Of a stretch of DNA of 64,000 nucleotides, positions 18,305 to 28,636 are shown piece by piece. Position 1 is the stretch's first letter. Every line of letters begins with the position of its first letter. The position numbers and the translations under genes were made by a program. The stretch covers positions 5,146,001 to 5,210,000 of the forward strand of contig NZ_CP159342.1 of the NCBI RefSeq assembly GCF_040499845.1, given 5' to 3'. Source of the DNA: Micromonospora sp. CCTCC AA 2012012. Its GTDB lineage: Bacteria > Actinomycetota > Actinomycetes > Mycobacteriales > Micromonosporaceae. The notes beneath the pieces were generated by a model, which ran no database searches, was not told where the DNA came from, and worked only from the letters and a program-made list of their open reading frames with translations.

Positions 18305-18742
18305 TCAGCGGTCGGTGCGGCGGGGACGCCAGACGACCAGGGCGGTGGAGGTGCGGTTGGTGGGGACCAGGTCGCCGCGCGCGAAGCCGCCCAACGACTC
18401 CAGCTCGGCGATCCGCCGGTACGCAGCGTCCAGCTCGGCCTCCAGCCGGGCCACCCGCTGCTGCGCCTGCTCCAGCAGCTGCTCCAAGCCGATGATCCGC
18501 TTGACCCCGGCCAGGTTGATCCCGTCGTCCTGGCTGAGCCGTTGCACCTCACGGAGCAGCACCACGTCCCGGACGCTGTAGCGGCGACCGCCGCCGGCCG
18601 CCCGGCCGGCCTGCACCAGCCCCAGCCGGTCGTACTGGCGCAGGGTCTGCGGGTGCATGCCCGCCATCCGCGCCGCGACCGAGATCATCAGCACCTTGGC
18701 CTCGTAGGCAGGGTCACCCGAGCCGACGAACTCCTGCGACAT
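18305..18742 (-). CDS. hspR: Heat-shock repressor HspR (MerR family)
   Basis: A 145-residue MerR-type regulator: helix-turn-helix ISVAARMAGMHPQTLRQYDRLGLV near 20-43, GGGRRYSVRDV wing, RLSQDDGINLAGVKRII and a coiled-coil (about 85-115), ending in a basic Arg-rich tail as in HspR. It binds HAIR sites with DnaK as corepressor. It is the fourth gene of the dnaK operon, 30 bases after dnaJ, and HAIR sites precede dnaK and clpB in this window. Confidence 0.94.
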   Translation of the reverse strand: MSQEFVGSGDPAYEAKVLMISVAARMAGMHPQTLRQYDRLGLVQAGRAAGGGRRYSVRDVVLLREVQRLSQDDGINLAGVKRIIGLEQLLEQAQQRVARLEAELDAAYRRIAELESLGGFARGDLVPTNRTSTALVVWRPRRTDR

Positions 18743-18772
18743 CCCCGCTCACCTCCGCTGCCTCACACCGGG

Positions 18773-19972
18773 TCAACTGAACCGACGCACCCGCGCGTCG
18801 AGATGTTCCCGCGCGGCCGGCGGGGTCTGCTCCGCGAACGCCTCCAGCGCCGCCCGCGCCTCGTCCGACACCTTCGCCGGCACCACCACGTCGAGGGTGA
18901 CCAGCAGGTCACCGGCCCGACCGTCCTTGCGCACCACGCCCTTGCCCCGGGCCCGCAACACCCGGCCGCTCGGCGTACCCGGCGGCACCCGCAGGGTCAC
19001 CGTGCCGTCGAGGGTGGGCACCCGCAGGTCCGTGCCGAGCACGGCCTCGGCGAAGGTGACCGGCACCGTCAGGGTCAGGTCGTCCCCGGTACGCCCGAAC
19101 AGCTCGTCCGGGCGGACCTTCACCTGGACGAACAGGTCGCCCGCCGGGCCACCCCGCTCACCGGGCTCACCCCGCCCGGCCAGCCGGATCCGCTGGCCGT
19201 CGGCGACCCCGGCGGGGAAGCGGACGTTCAGCGTCCGGGTCTTGGTGACCGCTCCGGTGCCCTGGCACTCCGGGCACTTCTCCTCCACGACCGTGCCCAC
19301 GCCCTGGCAGTTGCGGCACGGCTCGGAGAAGCTGAACGACCCCTGGTTGCGGGTGGTCACCCCGGCACCGTGGCAGACCTGGCAGGTCACCGGCTGGGTG
19401 CCGGGCTTCGCCCCGTTGCCGTGGCAGGTGTCGCAGACACCGGGCGCGCGCAGCGAGAGCGGCAGGGTCACTCCGCGTACGGCGTCGGAGAAGTCCAGCG
19501 CCACCTCGGTCTCGATGTCCCGGCCGCGGGCCGGTCCACGGGCCCGGGCCGCCCCACCGGCGCCACCGGCACCGCCGGAGAAGATCGTGCTGAACAGGTC
19601 GGTGAAACCGCCACCGCCGAAGCGGGTGTCGGCACCGCCGCCACCGGCCGCGCCGCCGAAGAGGTCGGAGACGTCGAACGGCATCCCGCCGCCCGGCTGA
19701 CCCGCGCCGCGGGCGTTGCGGCGGAACGCGCCGGAGCCGAAGAGGGAACGCATCTCGTCGTACTCGCGGCGCTTCTTCTCGTCGCCGAGCACGGCGTACG
19801 CCTCGGAGACGGTCTTGAACCGCTCCTCGGCCTTCGGGTCACCGGGGTTGTGGTCCGGGTGCGACTCCCGGGCCAGCTTCCGGTACGACTTCTTGATCTC
19901 GTCCGAGGAGGCGGACTTCTCCACACCGAGCGCGGCGTAGTAGTCCTTCTCGATCCAGTCCTTGGAACTCAC
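18773..19972 (-). CDS. dnaJ: Chaperone DnaJ
   Basis: A 399-residue type I J-protein that delivers substrates to DnaK and stimulates its ATPase. The J-domain has HPD near residue 40, followed by a Gly/Phe-rich region, four zinc-finger motifs (CDTCHGNG, CQVCHGAG, CRNCQGVG, CPECQGTG) and the substrate-binding C-terminal domains. GTG 19972 was chosen because homologs begin about SSKDWIEKDYYAALG and a G-rich site precedes it; an upstream in-frame ATG at 19990 is the alternative. A strong hairpin separates it from grpE. Confidence 0.96.
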   Translation of the reverse strand: MSSKDWIEKDYYAALGVEKSASSDEIKKSYRKLARESHPDHNPGDPKAEERFKTVSEAYAVLGDEKKRREYDEMRSLFGSGAFRRNARGAGQPGGGMPFDVSDLFGGAAGGGGADTRFGGGGFTDLFSTIFSGGAGGAGGAARARGPARGRDIETEVALDFSDAVRGVTLPLSLRAPGVCDTCHGNGAKPGTQPVTCQVCHGAGVTTRNQGSFSFSEPCRNCQGVGTVVEEKCPECQGTGAVTKTRTLNVRFPAGVADGQRIRLAGRGEPGERGGPAGDLFVQVKVRPDELFGRTGDDLTLTVPVTFAEAVLGTDLRVPTLDGTVTLRVPPGTPSGRVLRARGKGVVRKDGRAGDLLVTLDVVVPAKVSDEARAALEAFAEQTPPAAREHLDARVRRFS

Positions 19973-20005
19973 CGGTCCACCCCCTTCCACGGGACGTACC
20001 CCGGA

Positions 20006-20038
20006 CGTCCCGCCCGCCCTCGACGGGCGGGCGGGACG
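20006..20038 (-). terminator. Intercistronic hairpin between grpE and dnaJ
   Basis: Fourteen-base perfect arms (CGTCCCGCCCGCCC and complement) surround a 5-base loop. It lies inside the dnaK operon, 34 bases before dnaJ, so it could attenuate transcription or protect the upstream mRNA rather than end it. Confidence 0.7.
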
Positions 20039-20051
20039 GCACGGGTCGGCA

Positions 20052-20798
20052 CTACTCCGGGTCGGCCACCGCGACCAGGGCCGGCCGCAGCAACCGTTCG
20101 CCGAGCTGGTAGCCCCGGCGCATGACCTGCACGCAGGTCGGTTCGGTCACGTCGGCGGAGGTCTGGTGGGCCACCGCCTCGTGCCGGGTCGGATCGAACG
20201 GGTCGCCCTGCTCGCCGAAGGCGGTCAAGCCGAACTTGCCCAGCGCGCTGGTGAGCTGCTCGGCCACCGTGCCGAACGGCCCCACCAGGTCGCCGTGCTC
20301 GCGGGCCCGGTCCAGGTCGTCGAGGATCGGCAGCAGCGCGGCCAGCACCGAGCCGGTCGCCTGCTCCTGGACCAGGCTGCGGTCCCGGTCGACCCGCTTG
20401 CGGTAGTTGGCGTACTCCGCCGACACCCGCTGGAGGTCCCGGGTCCGCTCGTCGAGGTCGCCGCGGAGGGACTCCAGTTCGGCGCCGAGCGGCGAACCGC
20501 CCGGCTCCACCGGCTGGGCCGGGGCGTCCACCACCGGCGGACCGGCGGGCGGCGGGCCGTCGACCGCGTCCGCCTCGACCTCGATCTCGTCGACGACGAC
20601 CTCGGCGTCCTCGACCAGCCCTTCGGCCGGCGCGTCGGCCGCGGCGTCGGCGGCGGCCGACGGTTCCCCGGTCTTGCCGAGCTTGCGCTTGTCACGGATG
20701 ACGACCCGCGGTTCCTCACCGGCGGACTGCCCGGTGCGCGCGGAGCCACCCGGCGCCGACCCGGAGCCCGGGTCGGCGGCTCGTGGCTTCTCCGTCAT
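20052..20798 (-). CDS. grpE: Nucleotide exchange factor GrpE
   Basis: A 248-residue protein that releases ADP from DnaK. The long coiled-coil (ELESLRGDLDERTRDLQRVSAEYANYRKRVDRD) is followed by the beta-domain with FDPTRHEAVAHQ. The first 100 residues are acidic, Pro/Ala-rich and probably disordered, typical of actinomycete GrpE. It is 48 bases downstream of dnaK, under the HAIR-controlled promoter. Confidence 0.95.
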   Translation of the reverse strand: MTEKPRAADPGSGSAPGGSARTGQSAGEEPRVVIRDKRKLGKTGEPSAAADAAADAPAEGLVEDAEVVVDEIEVEADAVDGPPPAGPPVVDAPAQPVEPGGSPLGAELESLRGDLDERTRDLQRVSAEYANYRKRVDRDRSLVQEQATGSVLAALLPILDDLDRAREHGDLVGPFGTVAEQLTSALGKFGLTAFGEQGDPFDPTRHEAVAHQTSADVTEPTCVQVMRRGYQLGERLLRPALVAVADPE

Positions 20799-20846
20799 GC
20801 GGTTACCTCATCCCTCTGCCGTGAGTACGGGTCCGACGGCGGCACG

Positions 20847-22703
<1,857 letters not shown>

Positions 22704-22792
22704 GTTCGCTTCCTCGCTTCGTAACGGTGAGCAGGTCGGAGGGGGTTTCCTTCGCCCTGCCCGGCGGGCCGCCCGCAGCGACCGCACCACAA

Positions 22793-22813
22793 GTTGAGTG
22801 AACTTGACTCAAT
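22793..22813 (-). promoter_or_regulatory. HAIR operator (HspR) of dnaK operon
   Basis: GTTGAGT-N7-ACTCAAT on the plus strand, matching the HspR consensus arms and spacing except at the outermost bases. Located 90 bases upstream of the dnaK start and 111 upstream of the divergent GTPase gene, so it could influence both. Confidence 0.9.
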
Positions 22814-22923
22814 AGTGCCACGCCTTCGGCAAACCGCAAGTCGAGGTTGAGCCGACCCGACGCAACCTGACCGTTATTACCGTCCGGTTGTCTTCCCTTG
22901 CATCGGTCGGGCACGCTTTAGCG

Positions 22924-24762
22924 GTGACGACGCACGGCGATCCCGCCACCCATGCCGGAACGCCCGCCGTCGCCGCCCGTACCGGATCGTCGGACGCCGG
23001 GGACGACCGGCCCGCCACCAGCGCGGCGGGTCTGCCCGCCGCCCTCGCCGGTCTCCGGGCCGCGACCGGGGCGGCCCGTTTCCCGCTCGCCCTTCCCTCG
23101 GCCGAACCGGCCCGCCGCTCCGCCGCGGGCCTCGCCGACCAGCTCGACGACTACCTGCTGCCCCGGCTGGCCCGGCTCGACGCGCCGTTGCTCGTGGTGG
23201 TCGGCGGCTCCACCGGGGCCGGCAAGTCGACCCTGGTCAACAGCCTGGTGCAGGCCCGGGTCAGCGCCGCCGGGGTGCTCCGGCCGACCACCCGCTCCCC
23301 GGTGCTGGTCTGCAACCCGGCTGACTCCGCCTGGTTCCGCCAGGGCGACCTGCTGCCCGGCCTCACCCGGACCAACGAGCCCAGCGAGCACCCGGGCACC
23401 CTGCACCTGGTCACCGCGCCCGCGCTCCCGGCCGGGCTGGCCTTCCTGGACGCCCCCGACATCGACTCGGTGGTCGACGCCAACCGCGCCCTCGCCGGGC
23501 AGCTGCTGGCCGCCGCCGACCTCTGGCTCTTCGTGACCACCGCCGCCCGCTACGCCGACGCCGTCCCCTGGGAGCTGCTGCGCAGCGCCCGGGCCCGGGG
23601 CGCGGTGATCGCCATGGTGCTCGACCGGGTGCCGCCGGAGGCCGCCGACGAGATCGCCGCCCACCTGTCGGAGATGCTCGCCGCCCAGGGCCTGGAGGCC
23701 GCGCCGCTCTTCGTCCTCCCGGAGACCTGGGTGGACGGCCAGGGCCTGCTGCCCGACAAGGTCACCGCTCCGCTCAGCGCCTGGTTCTCCCGGCTCGCCG
23801 CGGACGCCGACGCCCGGGCCGCCGTGGTCCGGCAGACGCTGGACGGCGCGCTGGCCGCGCTGCGGCCCGCCGTGGATTCCCTCGCCGACGCCGCCGACGA
23901 GCAGGTGGCCGCCGCCGACGCGCTCGACGAGCGGGTCCGGGCGGCGTACCGGGGGGCGGAACGGAGCGTCGAGCAGGGGCTGAAGGACGGCCGGCTGCTC
24001 CGCGGCGAGGTGCTGGCCCGGTGGCAGGAGTTCGTCGGCACCGGCGAGTTCTTCCGCACCCTGGAGGCGCGGATCGGCCGGCTGCGGGACCGGGTGGTCG
24101 CCGCGGTGACCGGGCGGCCCGCGCCCGCCGCCGAGCTGCGTACCGCCATCGAGTCACAGCTGGTGACGCTGCTGCGCGGGGTCTCCTCCGAGGCGGCGGA
24201 GAACGCGTACACCGGGTGGAAGGCGCACCCGGCCGGTGCGGCGCTGCTCGACCCGGCGCTGGCCCACCCCTCGGACGACCTCGCCGAACGCGCCGAGCGG
24301 CTGGTCCGCGACTGGCAGCGCGAGGTGCTGGAGCTGGTCCGGGCCGAGGGCGGCGACCGGCGCTTCGTGGCCCGCACCGCGGCGTACGCGGTGAACGCCA
24401 CCGGCCTCGCCGTCATGATCGCCGTCTTCGCCTCCACCGCGTTCATCCCCACCGGACTGGAGGTGGCCACCGGGGCGGGCACCACCGTCGCCGCGCAGGC
24501 CGTCCTCCAGGCGATCTTCGGTGACCAGGCGGTACGCGACCTGGCCGCCAAGGCGCGGGTCGACCTGCTCGACCGGGTCCGCGTGCTGCTCGATGAGGAG
24601 GCGGCCCGCTACCTGACCCGGACGGCGGAGGCCCGCCCACCCGAGGACACCGGCGCCGAGCTGCGCCGCGCCGCCGGCCAGGTGGAGATCGCCCGCCACC
24701 GCAGCGGGCTGTCCCGCAGCGACGGGCCGGCGCTGCCGCCGGCCGGGACGGACCGCCCGTGA
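22924..24762 (+). CDS. Dynamin-like GTPase, membrane-associated (first of pair)
   Basis: The product is 612 residues: P-loop GGSTGAGKST at 94-103, LDAPDIDSV as switch II, helical stalk with charged segments, and a hydrophobic pair near 490-530 (LAVMIAVFASTAFIPTGLEVATGAGTTVAA). It is divergent from dnaK. GTG 22924 is seven bases after CACGCT, a plausible leaderless -10; the frame to 22888 is longer. It overlaps the next GTPase gene by four bases. In Streptomyces a coupled pair of such proteins (DynA/DynB) stabilises sporulation septa; equivalence here is inference. Confidence 0.78.
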   Translation: MTTHGDPATHAGTPAVAARTGSSDAGDDRPATSAAGLPAALAGLRAATGAARFPLALPSAEPARRSAAGLADQLDDYLLPRLARLDAPLLVVVGGSTGAGKSTLVNSLVQARVSAAGVLRPTTRSPVLVCNPADSAWFRQGDLLPGLTRTNEPSEHPGTLHLVTAPALPAGLAFLDAPDIDSVVDANRALAGQLLAAADLWLFVTTAARYADAVPWELLRSARARGAVIAMVLDRVPPEAADEIAAHLSEMLAAQGLEAAPLFVLPETWVDGQGLLPDKVTAPLSAWFSRLAADADARAAVVRQTLDGALAALRPAVDSLADAADEQVAAADALDERVRAAYRGAERSVEQGLKDGRLLRGEVLARWQEFVGTGEFFRTLEARIGRLRDRVVAAVTGRPAPAAELRTAIESQLVTLLRGVSSEAAENAYTGWKAHPAGAALLDPALAHPSDDLAERAERLVRDWQREVLELVRAEGGDRRFVARTAAYAVNATGLAVMIAVFASTAFIPTGLEVATGAGTTVAAQAVLQAIFGDQAVRDLAAKARVDLLDRVRVLLDEEAARYLTRTAEARPPEDTGAELRRAAGQVEIARHRSGLSRSDGPALPPAGTDRP

Positions 24763-26441
24763 GCAACATCGTCGGACGGATGCGCGAGGCGTTCCGGGGC
24801 GACCAGCGGGTCGATCCCGACGAGCTGGTCGCCCGCCTCCAGGCGGTGCAGCGGTTCCTCGGCGCGGTCGACGGCCAGGTGCCCGACACGCAGCTGGTGC
24901 CCGCGCACACCGTGGTGGAACGGGCCGGCACCCGGCTCGCGCTCTCCGGTGACCACACCGTGGTCGCCCTGGCCGGGGCCACCGGCAGCGGCAAGTCCAG
25001 CCTCTTCAACGCGCTCGCCCGGCTGGACCTCTCGCCCGTCGGCGTCCGCCGACCGACCACCGGCGTGGCGCACGCCTGCGTCTGGGGGGCGCTGGACGGC
25101 GCCAGCCGGCTGCTCGACTGGATCGGCGTCCTGCCCCGGCACCGGTTCGTCCGGGAGAGCGCGCTCGACGGCGACGACGAGTCCGGCCTGCACGGGCTGG
25201 TCCTGCTCGACCTGCCCGACTTCGACTCGGTGCAGCGGGCCCACCGGCTGGAGGTGGACCGGCTGCTCGGCCTGGTCGACCTGGTGGTCTGGGTGGTCGA
25301 CCCGCAGAAGTACGCCGACCGGGTAATCCACACCAGCTACCTGCGCGAGTTCCACCGGCACAAGGACGTCACGGTGGTCGTGCTCAACCAGTCCGACCGG
25401 CTGGCCCCGGCCGAGCTGCCCCGGGTCCTCGGCGACCTGCGCCGGCTGCTCGACGCCGACGGGCTGGACGGGGTGCCGCTGCTGCCCACCGTCGCCGTCG
25501 ACCCGGCCGGGCTGGACGGGCTGCGCGCCGCGTTGGAGCGTACGGTCGCCGAACGGCAGGCGGCCCTGCGTCGGCTCGCCGGCGACGTGGACGCCGTGGT
25601 GGCCGGACTGGAGCCGCTGGTGGCCGCCGCGCCGCCGCGTACCGGACCGGACGACGAGTCGACGCGGGAGCTGACCCGGGCACTGGCCGGGGCGGCCGGC
25701 GTGCCGTCGGTGGCCGACGCGGTCGAGGGGGCGTACCGGCACCGGGCGGGCGGGACGACGGGCTGGCCGCTGGTCAAGGGCTGGCGGAAGCTGCGCCCCG
25801 ATCCGCTGCGCCGGCTGCACCTGCCCGGACCGGGCGGGAACGCCGACGAGCCAGCGGAGAGCCTGGTCGCGGCCACCTCCGTACCCGATCCGACCGCCGC
25901 CCAGCGCTCGGCGCTCGGGCTGGCGATCCGCGCGGTGGGCGACCGCTCCGGCGCGGGCCTGCCGGCGCCCTGGCCGACCACGGTGACCGCCGCGGCCCGG
26001 TCCCGCCTCGGCGACCTGCCGGACGCGCTGGACCGCGCGGTGGCCGGCACCGACCTGGGGATGGACCGGCGGCCCGCCTGGTGGCGGGTGATCGGCGTCC
26101 TCCAGTGGCTGGTCACCCTCGCCGCCGTCGCCGGACTGGGCTGGTTGGCGCTCGGCTACGGCCTGCGCGCGCTCGGCCTCCCCGCGCTCGACTACCCGAG
26201 GCTCGGCGAGGTGCCCTGGCCGACGGTGCTGCTGCTCGGCGGGCTGCTCGCCGGCCTGCTGGTGGCGGCGCTCACCCGGCCGGTGGTGCGGTGGGCGGCC
26301 CGGCGGGCCCGGCAGCGGGCGGAGCGGCGGCTCACCATCTCGGTGGGGAACGTCGGCGAGGAGTACGTGCTGGTGCCCGTGCGGGCCGTGCTGACCCGCT
26401 ACGGCCAGGCGCGCGAGGCGCTGCGGGACGCGACCCGCTGA
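24759..26441 (+). CDS. Membrane GTPase, second of dynamin-like pair
   Basis: The product is 560 residues: P-loop GATGSGKS at 73-80, LDLPDFDSVQ switch, G4 motif NQSD, then a linker and two membrane helices near 445-465 and 485-505 separated by a short loop, ending in a basic region. It overlaps the upstream GTPase stop by four bases (GTGA). Two adjacent membrane GTPases suggest a heteromeric membrane-remodelling machine. YfjP/Era-like ancestry is an alternative. Confidence 0.78.
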   Translation: MSNIVGRMREAFRGDQRVDPDELVARLQAVQRFLGAVDGQVPDTQLVPAHTVVERAGTRLALSGDHTVVALAGATGSGKSSLFNALARLDLSPVGVRRPTTGVAHACVWGALDGASRLLDWIGVLPRHRFVRESALDGDDESGLHGLVLLDLPDFDSVQRAHRLEVDRLLGLVDLVVWVVDPQKYADRVIHTSYLREFHRHKDVTVVVLNQSDRLAPAELPRVLGDLRRLLDADGLDGVPLLPTVAVDPAGLDGLRAALERTVAERQAALRRLAGDVDAVVAGLEPLVAAAPPRTGPDDESTRELTRALAGAAGVPSVADAVEGAYRHRAGGTTGWPLVKGWRKLRPDPLRRLHLPGPGGNADEPAESLVAATSVPDPTAAQRSALGLAIRAVGDRSGAGLPAPWPTTVTAAARSRLGDLPDALDRAVAGTDLGMDRRPAWWRVIGVLQWLVTLAAVAGLGWLALGYGLRALGLPALDYPRLGEVPWPTVLLLGGLLAGLLVAALTRPVVRWAARRARQRAERRLTISVGNVGEEYVLVPVRAVLTRYGQAREALRDATR

Positions 26442-26487
26442 TCGGCTCACCCCGTCGGTCTCCCGACGGCGGGCGTAGGGTCGGTGC

Positions 26488-27711
26488 ATGGCCACGCCAC
26501 AGACCCCCTACGAGGCGGTACTGCACGCCGCCCGCGACGTGACGCGGCTCGACAGCGCCCTCGACGCGGAGATGCTCGGTGCCGCGCTGCTGGGCAGCGT
26601 CTATTCCGTCGCGGAGACCGACCGGGACAACGCCGTCCGTGAGTTCGTCGGCGGCTTCCTCGCCACCACCGCCCGACGACGCAGCGCCGCCGCCACCACC
26701 ATCCGCGCCGTCTTCGCCGCGCTGGTCCCCGACGCCGAGGGAGCCGGCAAGGTCCGTCCCGGCGCGCTCGCCCCGGCCTGGACCGGCCAGCTCGGCCGGG
26801 TCCACCTGACCGGCGTCTGGGCCTACGGCGACGTGTACGGCGACCAGACCTCCTACCTGGCCACCTTCGCGTACGACGAGGCCGAGGGTGGCCCGGAGCA
26901 CGCCATGGTGGCGCTGGTCGACCACAACATCGGCATCATCAAGGACGTCTACGTCGGCGGTCCCGCCGAGCGGATCCTCGGGCAGGTCCGCGAGATGTGC
27001 ACCGAGGACGAGCTGACCTGGTTCCGCACCGAGGAGGGGGCCCGGATGCACGCCGAGGTGGCCCGTCACCTCGCCGTCACCGACGACCTCACCGAGCTGC
27101 CGGCGCAGGGGTCGCTCGCCACCGACCGGGCACTGGTCGGCGCCCGGCTGGCCGCGCTGCCCGCCCCGGCCGTCCGGACCGGCGCCGGGGCGACCGAGCC
27201 GCTGACCGACGAGCGGCGGACGGCGCTGCTGCGCGGCTTCCTCGACTCGCCGGAGGCCGCCCGCTTCGGCCTGGACGCCGTGGACGGCCCGGAGCTGCCC
27301 TCCCTGCACTTCTGCCTGGGCCTGCTGCTCGACCACGCGGAGAGCTTCACCGACGCCGACCCGATGCGGTGGAGCCCGACGGTGGCCGAATTGTTCCTGC
27401 TGGACTGGGTGCACCGACGCGCCGTGCTGGACATGGACGACGCCGCCATGCTGCCCCGGGTGCTGCGCGCCTGGGCGGCGTACGCGGCCCGCTGGAAGGG
27501 ACTGCCGGAGACGGCGGCGCGCCGGACCGACGAGGCGATCGAGGAGATGGTCCCCGAGTTCGCCCGCCTCTACAGCACCGGTGAGCGGCGCAGCCCGGCG
27601 ACGGCGGCGGTGGCCCAGCTGATGGCCGACGGCGTCGACCCCGACGACCCGGCCGCCCTGGACGCCTGGATCGAGGCGAACCGCCACCGCCTCACCGACG
27701 ACCCCGCCTGA
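26488..27711 (+). CDS. Conserved actinobacterial hypothetical protein
   Basis: A 407-residue soluble, Ala/Leu-rich helical protein with no signal peptide or known motif. Conserved-looking stretches include GVWAYGDVYGDQTSYLATFAYD, LVDHNIGIIKDVYVGG and the central WSPTVAELFLLDWVHRR. A TAGGGT hexamer at 26476-26481, six bases before ATG 26488, suggests a leaderless mRNA independent of the GTPases. It ends just before the convergent NAD-kinase-like gene; no terminator is apparent. Confidence 0.75.
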   Translation: MATPQTPYEAVLHAARDVTRLDSALDAEMLGAALLGSVYSVAETDRDNAVREFVGGFLATTARRRSAAATTIRAVFAALVPDAEGAGKVRPGALAPAWTGQLGRVHLTGVWAYGDVYGDQTSYLATFAYDEAEGGPEHAMVALVDHNIGIIKDVYVGGPAERILGQVREMCTEDELTWFRTEEGARMHAEVARHLAVTDDLTELPAQGSLATDRALVGARLAALPAPAVRTGAGATEPLTDERRTALLRGFLDSPEAARFGLDAVDGPELPSLHFCLGLLLDHAESFTDADPMRWSPTVAELFLLDWVHRRAVLDMDDAAMLPRVLRAWAAYAARWKGLPETAARRTDEAIEEMVPEFARLYSTGERRSPATAAVAQLMADGVDPDDPAALDAWIEANRHRLTDDPA

Positions 27712-27724
27712 GGTCCGGCCCCCG

Positions 27725-28636
27725 TCACGGTTCGACGAGGGTCAGGCGCTGGGGGGCGACGTCGACGGTGAGGCGTTGCCCCCAGCTCAGCGCCAGCCGG
27801 TCGGCCTCCAGGCCGTCGGCGAAGGCGACCAGCCCGTCGGACTCGGCGACCAGTTCCAGCCGTTCGGCGCCGGTGATCCGGCCGGCGGTGAGGCTGACCC
27901 CGGTGACCGGGGAGGGCCACGCCTCGCGGACGTACCAGCAGAGCGCCGCCTCCTCCGGGGCGGGCGGGCGCGGCGCACCCGGACGGTCGCGCGCGATGGA
28001 CGCGCACCAGCCGGTCGCCCCCGTACCGCTGCCGATCACCACCCCGGAGGAGGAGTGCCGTTCCCGCCGGGTCGGCTGGCCGTCGGGGACGGTGAGCAGG
28101 TAGCGGGCGGACTGGTGGGAGGCGTGGCCGACGTACACCTCGTTGAGGCCGACCAGCTCCTGCCCGTCGTCGAGCGCGGCCCGGACCATGGCGCGGCCCC
28201 GGGTGGGCGCGGCACCGGCGGCGACCGCCGGCAGCAGGCCGGCGAGCTGCCCGGCGGTGAACCGCACCAGGACGCCGGCGTTGCGCCCGGGTTCCGGGTC
28301 GACGCCGACCACCGGCTGCCGGTCGAGGTACTTCGCCACGTTGGCGACCAGGCCGTCCGGGCCGACCGCGACCACCACGTCCTCCGGCCCGAACAGGAAC
28401 CGGGGCAGGTCGTCGCGGTCCACCGCGCCGCGTCGCCAGTCGGCCGGGACGGCGGCGCCGACCGTGGTCAGCGCCGCCTGGAGGGCGTCGTGCCGGTCGA
28501 CGACCTCGGCCAGGTCCCGGCCCCGCTCCCGCAGGTACCAGGCCGCCGCCGCGCGGGTGCCGTGCCGGGCCAGCAGCTCGTCCAGCTCGCTGCGGCGGCT
28601 CACCACGACCACCCGGGGGGCCAGGGTCGCGCTCAC
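27725..28636 (-). CDS. NAD-kinase-like protein with altered GGDG motif
   Basis: A 303-residue protein resembling ATP-NAD kinase: VVVAVGPDGLVANVAKYLDRQPVVGVDPEP at about 86-116 stands where GGDGT and the following G(V/I)N occur, GLNEVYVG holds the NE motif at 165-166, and SSSGVVIGSGTGATGW at 195-210 aligns with the GDG...STPTGSTAY region. The second glycine of GGDG is proline here, so catalysis may differ. GTG 28636 overlaps the SPFH gene stop (GTGA). With an NrtR-like regulator alongside, a link to NAD(H) metabolism is plausible. Confidence 0.72.
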   Translation of the reverse strand: MSATLAPRVVVVSRRSELDELLARHGTRAAAAWYLRERGRDLAEVVDRHDALQAALTTVGAAVPADWRRGAVDRDDLPRFLFGPEDVVVAVGPDGLVANVAKYLDRQPVVGVDPEPGRNAGVLVRFTAGQLAGLLPAVAAGAAPTRGRAMVRAALDDGQELVGLNEVYVGHASHQSARYLLTVPDGQPTRRERHSSSGVVIGSGTGATGWCASIARDRPGAPRPPAPEEAALCWYVREAWPSPVTGVSLTAGRITGAERLELVAESDGLVAFADGLEADRLALSWGQRLTVDVAPQRLTLVEP

